Assembly: GCA_012270995.1 (NCBI GenBank)
Contig: JAAXHG010000023.1
Span: forward strand, 1 to 64,000
Direction of reading: 5' to 3'
Length of the DNA: 64,000 nucleotides
Source: Vicinamibacteraceae bacterium
GTDB taxonomy: Bacteria; Acidobacteriota; Thermoanaerobaculia; Multivoradales; Multivoraceae
The notes under the pieces are model-generated. The model did not search any database and was not told where the DNA came from. It was given only the letters and a program-made list of their open reading frames with translations. Position 1 is the first letter of the stretch; every line of letters starts with the position of its first letter. This document shows positions 26,005-35,581 of this stretch, in pieces. A program made the translations under genes and the position numbers.

Positions 26005-27882
26005 TCAGTTCGGCGGTTCGTAGTCGACCTCGATCACCCGGTCGAAACTGTCCACTTCGACCGCCTGCCGAGCGCCGTCGGGCCAGAGTACTTCGACCCG
26101 CTCCAGCTCGTCGACCGACGCCGCACCCAGGCCGATCGTCACGAGCGGTTCGACCTGGCTCTGGTAGCTGCGAGTCGGCATGACGCGGCGCCGCTGGACG
26201 ACCGGGCCGGCCGCGGTCCGCTGCTCGACCTCGACCCAGGCGCCGATGGCGTCCCGGTTCACGCGCTCGCCGTCGCCGCGCAGCAGAAAGCGCAGCCAGT
26301 GGTGCCCGGTCTCCTGGTCGTTGCGCAGCAACAGCGGCCGATCGCCGGTCTGTAGCAGCAGAACGTCCACGTCGCCATCGCCGTCGATGTCGGCGTAGCT
26401 CGATCCGCGGCCGACCAGCTCGCGGGTCAGTCCATCGCCGGGTGCCGGCTCAACCGGCACGAAGGTCGCCGGCGCGTCGGGGCCCGCGTTCCAGAACAAC
26501 TGGGGCGCCTGGCGGTACTGCTGGCTGGGCTCGACCACCTCGATGTCGTCCTCCAGGTGGCCGTTGACCTGCAGCAGGTCGAGGCGGCCATCCAGGTCGT
26601 AGTCGAAGAAGAACAGCCCGAAGCTGAGCACCCGGCGGCTCGGCGCGCCGATGCCGGCGGTGATCGCTTCGTCGCTCCACAGCGTGGGGTCGCCCTGGGA
26701 GACATAGAGAGACGTCATCTCGTTGGCGAAGTTCGCGATCGCGAAGCCGAGCTCGCCGTCGTTGCGGAAGTCGGCGGCGTCGGCGCCCATCGCGCCGGTC
26801 GCCGCGCCCTCCCGGCTGTAGGCCAGGCCGTAGCTGCCACCCTCCTCGGTGAAGACACCGCTGCCGTCGTTCACGAGCAGGAAGTTCCTCACCGTGTCGT
26901 TGGCGATCAGCACGTCGACATCGCCGTCGCCCTCCACGTCCACGGGCGCCAGGCCCAGCGTCTTGGCCACCGGCGTGTCGGTGGCCGGGTTCAGGATGTG
27001 CATCCCGGCCTCCTCGGAGACATCGGTGAAGGAACCGGAGCCGTCATTGCGGTAGAAGTCCATCGTCGTGCCGCCGTAGTTGAGCGGCGGTCCGTAGGCC
27101 CGCCCCACGCCGGTCAACTGGTAGCCAACCTCGATGTCGATCTCGCGCGACCAGCGGACGTAGTTGCCGACCAGCAGGTCGATGTCGCCGTCCCCGTCGG
27201 CGTCGAAGAAGGCGCTGCTGCTGCTCCACTCGGTATCGGCTCCGACCACGCCCGCGGAAGCGGTCACGTCCTCGAAGCGGCCGCCCTCCATGTTCCGAAA
27301 CAGGCGGTTCGGCCCCACCGCGGAGACGAACAGGTCGACCCAGCCGTCATTGTCCACGTCGCCGACGGCGACGCCGGTGCCGTAGAAGCTCGTCGCCAGG
27401 CCGAGTGAGGCGGTGCGGTCGGCAAAGCGGCCGGCGCCGTCGTTCTCGTAGAGCGCCATCGTCGGGCCGGCGTCCGCCCTGGCGTTCCAGGTGGTCGAGT
27501 TGACCAGCAGCAGATCCTGGTCGCCGTCCCGGTCGAAGTCGAAGAAGGCCGCGCCCGCGCCCATCGTCTCCGGCAGCAGAGCCTCGCCCTCGGCGCCGTT
27601 GACGTGGACGAAGTCGATCCCCGCTTCCGCCGTGATGTCCGTGAAGGCAATAGCGGGCACGTCCGGCGTCGCCGCCACGGCGCGCGGCGCGGCGACCGGT
27701 ATCTCCCGAGCCTCCTCAGGCGCCGCCCTGAACACGTAGCGGAGCGCGACGACGATCAGGGCGGCAGCGGCCAGCGCGGCCAGCACCTTGAGCGAGCGAG
27801 CGAACGCACGGCCGATGACCGCGTCGTCCTCGGCTACCAGTTCGTCTTCCGGGGGCTCGCCGCCCGGCGGATCCGGCTTCAA
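26005..27882 (-). CDS. CRTAC1/ASPIC-UnbV family FG-GAP repeat protein
   Basis: A 625-residue protein with one N-terminal membrane helix (about residues 30-49), so it is anchored with its bulk outside. The body is a beta-propeller of FG-GAP/VCBS repeats with repeated calcium-binding loops (FFDFDRDGDQDLLLVN, VGDVDNDGWVDLFVS, FFDADGDGDIDLLVGN, DVEGDGDVDVLIAND, FDYDLDGRLDLLQVNG). The C-terminus is the ASPIC/UnbV domain (VNRDAIGAWVEVEQ ... VEVLWPDGARQAVEVD). The precise role of bacterial members is not established. Its start overlaps the multiheme cytochrome stop by 4 bp, making it the last gene of a coupled operon. Confidence 0.88.
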   Translation of the reverse strand: MKPDPPGGEPPEDELVAEDDAVIGRAFARSLKVLAALAAAALIVVALRYVFRAAPEEAREIPVAAPRAVAATPDVPAIAFTDITAEAGIDFVHVNGAEGEALLPETMGAGAAFFDFDRDGDQDLLLVNSTTWNARADAGPTMALYENDGAGRFADRTASLGLATSFYGTGVAVGDVDNDGWVDLFVSAVGPNRLFRNMEGGRFEDVTASAGVVGADTEWSSSSAFFDADGDGDIDLLVGNYVRWSREIDIEVGYQLTGVGRAYGPPLNYGGTTMDFYRNDGSGSFTDVSEEAGMHILNPATDTPVAKTLGLAPVDVEGDGDVDVLIANDTVRNFLLVNDGSGVFTEEGGSYGLAYSREGAATGAMGADAADFRNDGELGFAIANFANEMTSLYVSQGDPTLWSDEAITAGIGAPSRRVLSFGLFFFDYDLDGRLDLLQVNGHLEDDIEVVEPSQQYRQAPQLFWNAGPDAPATFVPVEPAPGDGLTRELVGRGSSYADIDGDGDVDVLLLQTGDRPLLLRNDQETGHHWLRFLLRGDGERVNRDAIGAWVEVEQRTAAGPVVQRRRVMPTRSYQSQVEPLVTIGLGAASVDELERVEVLWPDGARQAVEVDSFDRVIEVDYEPPN

Positions 27883-30710
27883 CCGCCAACCTCGGCGACA
27901 CCCGCGCGGTCGCCCTCGAAGCGGCCGGGCCGATGCAGGTCGTAGATCACGATCGCCTCCGCCGCATGATCGGCGGCCGGGTCGGCGCGGCGCGCGATCG
28001 CGATCGCCCGGTCGCGGGCGTTGTCGTCCGGCTTGTACTTCGCATGGAGCGCCTGGTGCCGGTCGGACGCCTCGCGGTCACCGAGCTGGGAGTAGATCAG
28101 ACCCAGGTTGTAGTGCGCCGTCACGTTCTCCGGGTCGATGGCCAGTCCACGCTCGAACGACTCCCGCGCCTCGTGCAGGCGCTCGGCACGCGCATCGGCC
28201 CGCGCCGGGCCCCTCTCCCGCTTCGCCCGTTCGAAGAGGGCCAGGCCGAGCTGGTTCTGGAGCCGCACGTCGCGGCTGAAGTCGAAGCCGCGCCGCCGCA
28301 TCTCCTCGCTGTCGGCCTCCAGGATCGAGCGGAAGTTCGCGATCGCTTCGTCCACGGCGCCGTTCTGGAAGTTGACCAGCCCACTGAACCAAGCCACCGA
28401 CCACGCCGGCGCCGGCGGCTCGAAGGTGGCGGCCCGCTCGAGCGCCGCGATCGCGTCGTCGGTGACCGTGCCCTGGGCCAGGTAGACGCGGGCGAGGTTG
28501 AGCGGTCCGTCGGGCCGGCCCAACTCCTCCACGTGCGTGAAGGCCTCGATCGCCTGCCGCAACTCGCCGCGGCCGGTGCCGCCCTTGCGCAGCAGACCGA
28601 TGCCGTAGTCGTTCCAGCGCTGCCACTCGGGTTTCACGGGCTGCCGGACGCGCGCTCCCGATGCCTCCGCGGGGCCGACCGGGAAGGTCACCGTGTCCCG
28701 GGCCAGGTCGAGGATCGGCAGTTCGTTCACCGTCTCCTCGCCGTAGATGTACCGCAGGTACTTCGTGTCGAACTTGCGGTAGCGGAGCACCGCCTCGACC
28801 GTCAGGCTCGTCGTGGCTCCCGCACGCGGCGCCACCAGCCGGTAGTGGACCACGTCGGCGGACCCCGGCGGAATCTGGTGGTCGTAGAGGGGCACGAAGA
28901 TGTCCTCCGCGTTGCGGCGGTCGATGCGCGCCCCTTCCCGGTCGAGCATGTACACGTTGACGAAGTGCGACCAGGGGTCCACCCGGTTGCCCTCGCCCAG
29001 GCCGCCGCTGCGGCCCAGCAGCCGGCCCGCGGCGTCGCGCACGGCGACGTCCAGCCAGAGCTGGTTCGAGTCCGCCGTCCCCTGGGTCAGGTGGTGGCCC
29101 AGGCCGAGCGTCCGCACCACGACTTCCAGCAGGTAGTCTCCGCCGGGCTCAAGCTCCGGGATCTGGGGCCGGACCGGAGCGATCAGCTCGTCCTCGATCC
29201 CGCCGCCCGGCTTGACGCCGAAGATGTCCACGTCGACGACGCCCTCGTTGAACTCCCGGTGCGCCTCGATCACCCAGTCCGGAAAGCCGAGCAGATGCGG
29301 GATGCCGGTGTTGGCCGAAGGGAACAGGTGGTCGTGGACCTGGGTGAGGTTCGGTTGCTCGCTCTCCGGGTAGCGCCGGGAACCGAAGTCCTCCGACGGC
29401 AACAGCTCCATGTGGCAGCCGTTGCAGTTCGGTTCGGCCTCCGGCGGGTAGTAGAAGCTCGCCACGCCGTGCCCGGAGACGCCGGAGAGCAGGTGCGAGT
29501 CGTAGTGATTCTGACCGCGCAGGAACTTGTAGTGGTTCAGCTCCTCCGGCAGGTGGACCTTGTGACACGTGCCGCAGAACTCCGACGTCTTGTGCAGGGG
29601 TTTGAGGAAGGTCCGCTTGTGCAGCTCCGGCTTGGCCTTGACGAGCTGGTGGTTGACGAACTTGAGGAACCGTGAGTCCGAGAAGGCGAACGGGTAGTGC
29701 TGGGGCTCCTCGATCGTGTAGTCGGCGTTGCCGCGGGGACTGTTGACGTGGGTGATCGCGTGGCAGGACGTGCAGGTGATCCCGGCGTGGGCCGCGGACT
29801 GGTCGATGTCGAAGTCCGGATCGTCGAAGGCGCCGGAGAAGAAGACGACCGGGTCGTGGCAGCCGGCGCAGAACCTCGACGCCTGCACGTCGCCCGAGCG
29901 CTCGTAGGCCTTCTCGCGGGTCTGCTGCACGGAGAAGCTGTAGGCCGGGTTGTTGAAGGAACTGAAGCGGTGCATGCTGTAGGCCCAGCGGCCGTGAACG
30001 TCGGCGTGGCAGTCGCCGCAGTAGGCGTCGTTCGAGAGCGCCTGCTCGGGAATGAAGCCGCCGCTCGCGGTCCTCGCCAGGGAGGGGAAGAAGTACTGCT
30101 CGCCCGACTCCGGGCCCTCCACGTTCCAGGCCCGCGGATCCTGAAACTGGAGCACGAGCGCCACCCCGACCAGAACCACGGCGGCGACCGCGACGCGCCC
30201 GCCGATCCGCCAGTTGATCCGCTTGCCGGCGAGCCGGTGCAGCACGAAGAGCCAAGCCGCAACCAGCGGCGCGAGGACGTGGAGCCAGTAGGCGACGCCG
30301 CGCACCGCCGGGTCGTTCACGGTGATCACGCCCTCGATCCGGGTCAGGACGATGCCGCTGAACAGGAGGACCAGCGCCGTACCGAACAGCGCGTAGCCGA
30401 CCTTCACCGCGCGCCGGTTCGGTCGCGTCCGCGCGTTCCGCATGTGGGCCAGGCCGAACCAGATCACCGGCAGCACGAACAGCGCCCCCACCGCCAGGTG
30501 CAGCAGGAACATCGAGATGTAGAACCAGTTCTGGTAGGTCTCGCCCGTCGCCGCCTCGGCCACGCGGACGCCCGAGAGGTAGAACGAGTTCACCGCCAGC
30601 AGCGCGAAGAGCCCGAAAACCACCCAGAGGAGCGGCTTCAGCCTGGGGCCGATCGCCGGCCGGTAGCGCCGGCGAGCGGGCCGCTCCCCGCCGCCCGCGC
30701 CCGTCGTCAC
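27879..30710 (-). CDS. Membrane-anchored five-heme cytochrome with C-terminal TPR repeats
   Basis: A 943-residue protein. Five predicted membrane helices occupy about residues 26-190. The following periplasmic part has CxxCH motifs at about 231 (CGDCH), 281 (CAGCH), 313 (CTSCH), 379 (CGTCH) and 429 (CNGCH), with many extra His that could be distal heme ligands. Residues about 500-680 are beta-rich, and the last 230 contain TPR-like repeats (AIAALERAATFEP, AIANFRSILEAD, SFERGLAIDPENVTAHYNLG). This fits a quinol-linked or extracellular redox carrier, but the partner is unknown. It overlaps both neighbours by 4 bp: PBP upstream, CRTAC1 downstream. Confidence 0.85.
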   Translation of the reverse strand: MTTGAGGGERPARRRYRPAIGPRLKPLLWVVFGLFALLAVNSFYLSGVRVAEAATGETYQNWFYISMFLLHLAVGALFVLPVIWFGLAHMRNARTRPNRRAVKVGYALFGTALVLLFSGIVLTRIEGVITVNDPAVRGVAYWLHVLAPLVAAWLFVLHRLAGKRINWRIGGRVAVAAVVLVGVALVLQFQDPRAWNVEGPESGEQYFFPSLARTASGGFIPEQALSNDAYCGDCHADVHGRWAYSMHRFSSFNNPAYSFSVQQTREKAYERSGDVQASRFCAGCHDPVVFFSGAFDDPDFDIDQSAAHAGITCTSCHAITHVNSPRGNADYTIEEPQHYPFAFSDSRFLKFVNHQLVKAKPELHKRTFLKPLHKTSEFCGTCHKVHLPEELNHYKFLRGQNHYDSHLLSGVSGHGVASFYYPPEAEPNCNGCHMELLPSEDFGSRRYPESEQPNLTQVHDHLFPSANTGIPHLLGFPDWVIEAHREFNEGVVDVDIFGVKPGGGIEDELIAPVRPQIPELEPGGDYLLEVVVRTLGLGHHLTQGTADSNQLWLDVAVRDAAGRLLGRSGGLGEGNRVDPWSHFVNVYMLDREGARIDRRNAEDIFVPLYDHQIPPGSADVVHYRLVAPRAGATTSLTVEAVLRYRKFDTKYLRYIYGEETVNELPILDLARDTVTFPVGPAEASGARVRQPVKPEWQRWNDYGIGLLRKGGTGRGELRQAIEAFTHVEELGRPDGPLNLARVYLAQGTVTDDAIAALERAATFEPPAPAWSVAWFSGLVNFQNGAVDEAIANFRSILEADSEEMRRRGFDFSRDVRLQNQLGLALFERAKRERGPARADARAERLHEARESFERGLAIDPENVTAHYNLGLIYSQLGDREASDRHQALHAKYKPDDNARDRAIAIARRADPAADHAAEAIVIYDLHRPGRFEGDRAGVAEVGG

Positions 30711-32401
30711 TTGCTCGCCCCGGTCGCCCCGGTCAACCGCGGCGAAACGCGTGAAGCCGTCTCGATCTCCTCGCCGACCAGCCGGTCGAGCGCCCGCAGG
30801 AGACGGAAGGTGACGGCGTAACCGGCGCGTCGAACGCGCGCCGAGGTCGGTTGGCCGGTGACCCGAACCGCGAAGGCGTAGCGCGGCGGCTGCCTCTCGT
30901 CGGACGGGAAGAAACCGACGTAGTTCACGTGGAACGGCTTGTCCGGATCGCGCGCCGTGCCCGTCTTCATCGCCACCCGGAGCCGCTTCGGCGCCACCCG
31001 GTTCGCCGTGCCGCCCGGCGACACGACGGCGCGCATCGACTCGTGCAGCATCGGCAGCCAGGACGGGTCGAGAACCTCGCGGCCCTGGCGCGGACCGTCG
31101 CCGGCCGGCTTCCTCGGCGAGATGCCCAGGAGCCCGTCCGCCTGCAGCACGAAGCTCGGCTCGTGCCGGCGGCCGTCCGAGAGGGTGGCGGCGAAAAGGG
31201 CCGCCCCCAGCGGCGTGATCGAAGCCTCCTCGAGGCCGATGGAGAGCTCGCCGAGCCGCTTGCCCGGGTGACGGAACTCATGCACCACGCCGACCGCGTT
31301 CCGCGGCACCGGCTCGCCGGCCCTGCCGCCGATGACGAAGCCGTAGCGTTCGTACTCCTCGACCAGCGCCCGGTCGCCGACATCGATCGCGAGCCTGGCG
31401 AAGGCGACGTTGCAGCTACTGGCCATCGCGTCGGAGAGCCCTCTGAGCCGGCCGTTGATCGCGGCGCAGTAGAGCCGCTCTCCGTCCATCAGCACCGAGC
31501 CGCGGCACGTCATGTCGGCGATCTTCTGATCGGGGTCGAGGCCGGCCCTCATCGCCGCGGTCGTGGTGATCAGCTTGGAGATGGACGCCGGCTCCCTCGG
31601 ATCGAGGACACTGTCGCCGTTCGACCGCCAGCGGCGGCTCCGGCTGCGATTACTCACCGCGGCCAGCACCCTGCCGGAGGGCAGCTCCACGATCGCGATC
31701 GCTCCCTCCTCCCGGCCCAGCGCCTCGTCGGCCGCACGGCTCCAGGCCCGGTCGATCGTCAGGCGCAGCGCCCGCGCCCCGGCGGCTCCGCTCATCGCCC
31801 CCGGCCCGGCGGCGGCGAGACCCGGCGGCTGAAGGGCCGGAGGCAGCAGATGGGTCGCCAGCTCGACCGGCACCAGGCCCACGGGCAAATCCGGCTCCAG
31901 CGTCAACGACCGGTCATCGCCGATCGATCCCAGCGGACGGCCCCGCCGGTCGAAGAGCAGTTGCTGCACCCCCGAGGCGTCGACCTCCTGCGCCCGACGC
32001 AGACGCCGCTCGAACGCGGACGCGGGCGGCGGTTCCTCGGGCGTCTCTTCGCCGACTGCGCGGTTCAGCCCGAGTTCCACCTCCGCCGCGGCCAGCAGCG
32101 CCGGCGGAAGGTGCTCGGCGTGCTCTTCGTAGAGCGACGCCACTTCGCGCCAGCGGCCCTCGCCGGCCGCCTGCCGGGCCGCGAGACCGAGAAGCTCCGG
32201 CGCCTGCTCGGCCACGCTCGCGAACTCCTCGCCCGCCGTCGCCACTTCCGCCAGCCGGAACTCCAGCCGCGCCTGGCCGACGTGCCGCTCTACCCTCCAG
32301 GCCGCGAAGCCGGCCACCAGGAGTGCCGCCGCCAGCGCGGCCAGCACCCTGCGGCGCGGAGGCCAGATGCCGCGCTCAGCGTTCTTCGGGTGTCCGCTCA
32401 T
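30707..32401 (-). CDS. Penicillin-binding protein transpeptidase domain protein
   Basis: A 564-residue protein with one N-terminal membrane helix (about 19-36). The transpeptidase triad is present: SISK (acylating Ser273, Lys276), SCN (329-331) and KTG (479-481). A helical, TPR-like stretch precedes it (about 40-120). No glycosyltransferase domain is present, so it is a class B-like or penicillin-interacting peptidoglycan enzyme. The ATG at 32401 is preferred over a TTG one codon earlier. Its stop overlaps the start of the multiheme cytochrome by 4 bp, an odd pairing for a cell-wall enzyme. Whether it crosslinks peptidoglycan or acts on another substrate is open. Confidence 0.85.
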   Translation of the reverse strand: MSGHPKNAERGIWPPRRRVLAALAAALLVAGFAAWRVERHVGQARLEFRLAEVATAGEEFASVAEQAPELLGLAARQAAGEGRWREVASLYEEHAEHLPPALLAAAEVELGLNRAVGEETPEEPPPASAFERRLRRAQEVDASGVQQLLFDRRGRPLGSIGDDRSLTLEPDLPVGLVPVELATHLLPPALQPPGLAAAGPGAMSGAAGARALRLTIDRAWSRAADEALGREEGAIAIVELPSGRVLAAVSNRSRSRRWRSNGDSVLDPREPASISKLITTTAAMRAGLDPDQKIADMTCRGSVLMDGERLYCAAINGRLRGLSDAMASSCNVAFARLAIDVGDRALVEEYERYGFVIGGRAGEPVPRNAVGVVHEFRHPGKRLGELSIGLEEASITPLGAALFAATLSDGRRHEPSFVLQADGLLGISPRKPAGDGPRQGREVLDPSWLPMLHESMRAVVSPGGTANRVAPKRLRVAMKTGTARDPDKPFHVNYVGFFPSDERQPPRYAFAVRVTGQPTSARVRRAGYAVTFRLLRALDRLVGEEIETASRVSPRLTGATGASK

Positions 32402-32493
32402 CAACTCGCCGCGCCAGCCCCCAGCTCACCATGACCTCGCACCTGCGGAACTCGCTTCGCCGCGTTCCGCGGCGCAAGCTCCTGGAAGGCGGC

Positions 32494-34014
32494 TCAGAAT
32501 ACCAACTGCACCCACTCTCCATCGATCTGGGTGATCGTCGAGCGCACTCCGGGCAGGATCGACTCGGAGAGCAGCGTGCCGCGCCAGGAATCGAGTTCCG
32601 CTTCCAGCCGCGCAACGACGTCCGGCTGCTCCGAGGCCAGGTTGTGGAGTTCGCCCACGTCCGCGTCGAGGTCGTAGAGCAGGGTGAGCTGGCCGTGCGG
32701 CGAGTCGGTCGGCCAGCCGCCCTCCGGCGGCTGCAGGCGGCCGTCCCCGCGCAGGTTGTCGGGCCGGAAGTCCGTCCGGTTGAGCTTGATCAGCTTGTGC
32801 CGCGCGTCCCGGATCGCCAGGCTCGCGCCGGCCCGCCAGTAGAGGTACTCGTGGGGCGCGCCGTCGGCTTCTCCCGTCATGTACGGCAGCAGGTTCACGC
32901 TGTCTTCCGTTTCCGCCTCTTCGCCCGCGGCTGCGGTGAAGGTCGCTACGTAGTCGAGCGTGATCACCGGATGGCTGAACTCCTGCCCGCCTTCGACCTC
33001 TGCCGGCCAGCTCACGATGAACGGGATCCGCACGCCGCCCTCGTGGTGGTAGCGCTTGAAACCGAACAGCGGACCGTTCGAGCAGGCGTTGCCGATGTAG
33101 CCGGCGCAGCCGTTGTCGCTGGCGAAGGCGATCAGCGTGTTCTCGTACACGCCCTGAGCCTTCAGCGTCTCGACCACCCGCCGCACGCTCTCGTCGAGCG
33201 AAGCGACCATCGCCGCGTAGACCCGCGTCCGCTGATCCTCGATGTGGCGGTACCCCTCGAGGTACTCGGCCGTCGCCTGCAGCGGGGTGTGCGGCGTGGT
33301 GTGGCTGAGGTAGAGGAAGAACGGCTCGTCACCCGCCGCGCTGCGTTCGATGAAGCCCGTCGCCTCGTCGGTGAAGACGTCGGTCAGGTAGCGCTCGACC
33401 TTCTCTTCCTCGAAGCCGCGCAGGACCTTGTTCCGGCGCGTGGTCGGCCCTTCCTCACCGCGAAGCGAGCCGTACTCGACGCCCGGCAGGCTGGAGTCGA
33501 TGAAGATGCTGCCGCCTTCGAGGACACCGAAGTACTCGTCGAAGCCGCGGCTCATCGGGTGGTGGGGCTCCTCGTGGCCGAGATGCCACTTGCCGACCAT
33601 ACCGGTGCGGTAGCCGAGCGCCTTCAGGCGGTCGGCGAGGGTCGCCTCGTCGAGGCTCATGCCGGCGTTCACATCGCGGCCGGCCGGGTTGAACTCCCAG
33701 CCGTGCCGCTGCTGGTAGCGGCCCGTGATCAGGCCGGCCCGCGATGGGCTGCACACCGGGTGGCTGACGTAGCCGGCGGTGAACATCACGCCGCTCGCCG
33801 CCAGGGCGTCGATGTGCGGCGTCGAGATGATCTCGCTGCCGTAGATGCCGATGTCGGCGTAGCCGAGATCGTCGGCGAGGATCAGGACGATGTTCGGTGG
33901 ACCGGCGCCCGAGTCCGCGGCTGGGGCGTCGGCTTCTGGCGCGCCGCAGGCCCAGGCAAGCGCCGCGGCCGCCCCCAAGGCAATGATCCTGGAGCTTCGG
34001 GTCGTCATCTCCAT
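32494..34014 (-). CDS. Arylsulfatase-type sulfatase lipoprotein
   Basis: A 506-residue sulfatase with a lipoprotein signal (AAALAWAC, Cys23). Opening motif PNIVLILADDLGYADIG gives the metal-binding Asp pair, and HPVCSPSRAGLITGRYQQR is the canonical signature with the formylglycine precursor at Cys88; IAFASDNGC supplies the later Asp-Asn pair. The domain is full length. The second sulfatase in the window (with 13668-15146) is more typical of arylsulfatase A/GALNS-like enzymes. A start two codons downstream (34008) is equally possible. Divergent from the TraB-like gene, with about 165 bp between. Confidence 0.92.
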   Translation of the reverse strand: MEMTTRSSRIIALGAAAALAWACGAPEADAPAADSGAGPPNIVLILADDLGYADIGIYGSEIISTPHIDALAASGVMFTAGYVSHPVCSPSRAGLITGRYQQRHGWEFNPAGRDVNAGMSLDEATLADRLKALGYRTGMVGKWHLGHEEPHHPMSRGFDEYFGVLEGGSIFIDSSLPGVEYGSLRGEEGPTTRRNKVLRGFEEEKVERYLTDVFTDEATGFIERSAAGDEPFFLYLSHTTPHTPLQATAEYLEGYRHIEDQRTRVYAAMVASLDESVRRVVETLKAQGVYENTLIAFASDNGCAGYIGNACSNGPLFGFKRYHHEGGVRIPFIVSWPAEVEGGQEFSHPVITLDYVATFTAAAGEEAETEDSVNLLPYMTGEADGAPHEYLYWRAGASLAIRDARHKLIKLNRTDFRPDNLRGDGRLQPPEGGWPTDSPHGQLTLLYDLDADVGELHNLASEQPDVVARLEAELDSWRGTLLSESILPGVRSTITQIDGEWVQLVF

Positions 34015-34180
34015 GGGAACCTCCCTACTGGTTCAAGACCGCTCTGGAGCCAAAGAGCGTACCGGAAGCAGACCCCGCGGGCGCGGTTCGTGGACCAGGC
34101 AGTCTGCGCGGCAGAAACTGGGTGCGCCCGGCGTCCCCGCCGGCATCCGGCCGTTCTGCCGCGCTAGGCTCCGCGCTGCC

Positions 34181-35350
34181 ATGACCTCCGCTCTTCCCGC
34201 ATCGGTCCAGCGACTCGAGCTGGAAGACCGCGAAGTCTTCCTGGTCGGCACGGCCCACGTCTCGCCCCAGAGCGTGCGGGACACGAACGAGACGATCGAG
34301 GCGATCGAGCCCGACACCGTCTGCGTCGAACTGTGCGAAGCGCGCTACCAGAACCTGGAGAACCAGGACTCCTGGCGCAAGCTCGACATCTTCCAGGTCC
34401 TGCGCGAGGGCAAGGCGGCGCTCCTGCTGAGTTCCTTCCTGATGCACTCCTTCCAACGCCGCATCGCGCAGCGCTTCGGCATCGAACCCGGCGCCGAGAT
34501 GCGGGCGGCGATCGCCCAGGCGAGGGACCGGGGCGCCCGGCTGGAGCTGATCGACCGCGACATTCAGGTTTCGCTGAAGCGGACCTGGGCTTCGCTCGGG
34601 TTCTGGCAGCGGATGAAGGTGATGACCCAGTTGACCGGCAGCGTCTTCGTCGGCGACGACCTGAAGGAAGAGGACATCGAGAAGCTCCGCGACAGTGCGA
34701 ACCTGACGGACCTGATGTCCGCCCTCGCCGAAGCGCTACCCAGCGTCAAGGACGCGCTGATCGACGAGCGCGACGCCTACATGGCGGAGAAGCTTCGCCA
34801 GTCGGCGGGGCCGCGGACCGTCGCCGTCGTCGGGGCCGGGCACCTGCCCGGCATCACCGGCCTCGCCGGCTCCACCTGCGACCTCGAGGAGCTCGAACAG
34901 GTGCCCGATCCGCCCGTGTGGCCCCGCGTCGTCGCCTGGCTCGTGCCGATCCTCATCGTCGCTCTCTTCGCCTACGGCCTGGTCTGGGGCGACCGGGAGC
35001 GCACCGTCGAATCGGTGTACATCTGGGTCGGGCTCAACGGCGGCCTGGCAGCCCTCGGCGCGGCCATCGCCCTCGCCCACCCGGTCACGATCCTGACCGC
35101 GTTCGCCGCCGCGCCCCTGACCAGCCTGAACCCTCTGATGGCCGCCGGCTGGGTCGCGGGCCTCGTCCAGGCACTGCTTCGCAAGCCCCTGGTTGCCGAC
35201 ATGGAGAACCTGGCGGACAGCCTAGGCTCGGTCCGCGGCTTCTGGAGCAATCGCCTCACCCGCATCCTCCTGGTCGTCGTCCTGTGCAACCTGGGCAGCG
35301 TCCTGGCCACCTTCGTAGCGGGCGCGTGGATCGCCGCGAGGACCATCTGA
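34181..35350 (+). CDS. TraB-family integral membrane protein
   Basis: A 389-residue protein. The N-terminal half is a TraB/PrgY-type domain: FLVGTAHVSPQSV with the conserved GTAH, then VCVELCEARY, and late GAGHLPGI. These conserved His/Glu residues resemble the TIKI/GumN superfamily, where they form a metal-dependent protease site. The C-terminal 130 residues carry about four membrane helices (LVPILIVALFAYGLVW, ILTAFAAAPLTSLNPLMAAGW, RILLVVVLCNLGSVLATF). In Enterococcus TraB shuts down pheromone activity; the role in free-living bacteria is not known. The ATG at 34181 was chosen because the conserved domain starts there; the open frame upstream overlaps the divergent sulfatase. Confidence 0.85.
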   Translation: MTSALPASVQRLELEDREVFLVGTAHVSPQSVRDTNETIEAIEPDTVCVELCEARYQNLENQDSWRKLDIFQVLREGKAALLLSSFLMHSFQRRIAQRFGIEPGAEMRAAIAQARDRGARLELIDRDIQVSLKRTWASLGFWQRMKVMTQLTGSVFVGDDLKEEDIEKLRDSANLTDLMSALAEALPSVKDALIDERDAYMAEKLRQSAGPRTVAVVGAGHLPGITGLAGSTCDLEELEQVPDPPVWPRVVAWLVPILIVALFAYGLVWGDRERTVESVYIWVGLNGGLAALGAAIALAHPVTILTAFAAAPLTSLNPLMAAGWVAGLVQALLRKPLVADMENLADSLGSVRGFWSNRLTRILLVVVLCNLGSVLATFVAGAWIAARTI

Positions 35351-35431
35351 GGTTCCTCGCATCCCTCAGGGTTCCGCGACGGAGTTCTGCCGACACTCTG
35401 AAGGCACCGCCAAAGACGATGCGAGCGGCTG

Positions 35432-35476
35432 AGATTGTCGCAGATCTCACGTCTGTAGGTGGATAAGCGACAATCT
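35432..35476. repeat. Perfect 10-bp inverted repeat upstream of the HTH-ImmA/IrrE gene
   Basis: AGATTGTCGC (35432-35441) and its exact complement GCGACAATCT (35467-35476) flank 25 bp. The repeat lies in the 231-bp gap between the TraB-like gene and the HTH-protease gene, about 35 bp upstream of a candidate promoter. It could be an operator for the adjacent XRE-type regulator or a transcription-stop hairpin for the gene before it; there is no T tract. Confidence 0.5.
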
Positions 35477-35510
35477 TCCATCACCGCGCTGAGCTTGAAG
35501 CAACATGATC

Positions 35511-35540
35511 TTGCATCTTGTGCTTCGCAAGAGCTACACT
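35511..35540 (+). promoter_or_regulatory. Candidate promoter of the HTH-ImmA/IrrE-PIN pair
   Basis: TTGCAT (35511-35516), 18 bp, TACACT (35535-35540), 41 bp before the ATG at 35582. Each box matches consensus only partly. A weak AGG ribosome-binding element lies at 35571-35573. Confidence 0.35.
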
Positions 35541-35581
35541 TCCTCCGTCTGACACCGACCCTGGAGTAGCAGGTCGACACC

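Noticed and set aside
22930-26355. Very long open frame on the plus strand (1141 codons), and similar long antisense frames such as 4451-6616 (-), 13560-15107 (-) and 21858-23279 (+).
   Set aside because: They are antisense to genes with recognisable families. In high-GC DNA the complementary frame is often stop-free; their translations are Arg/Val/Leu/His-rich and have no domain pattern.
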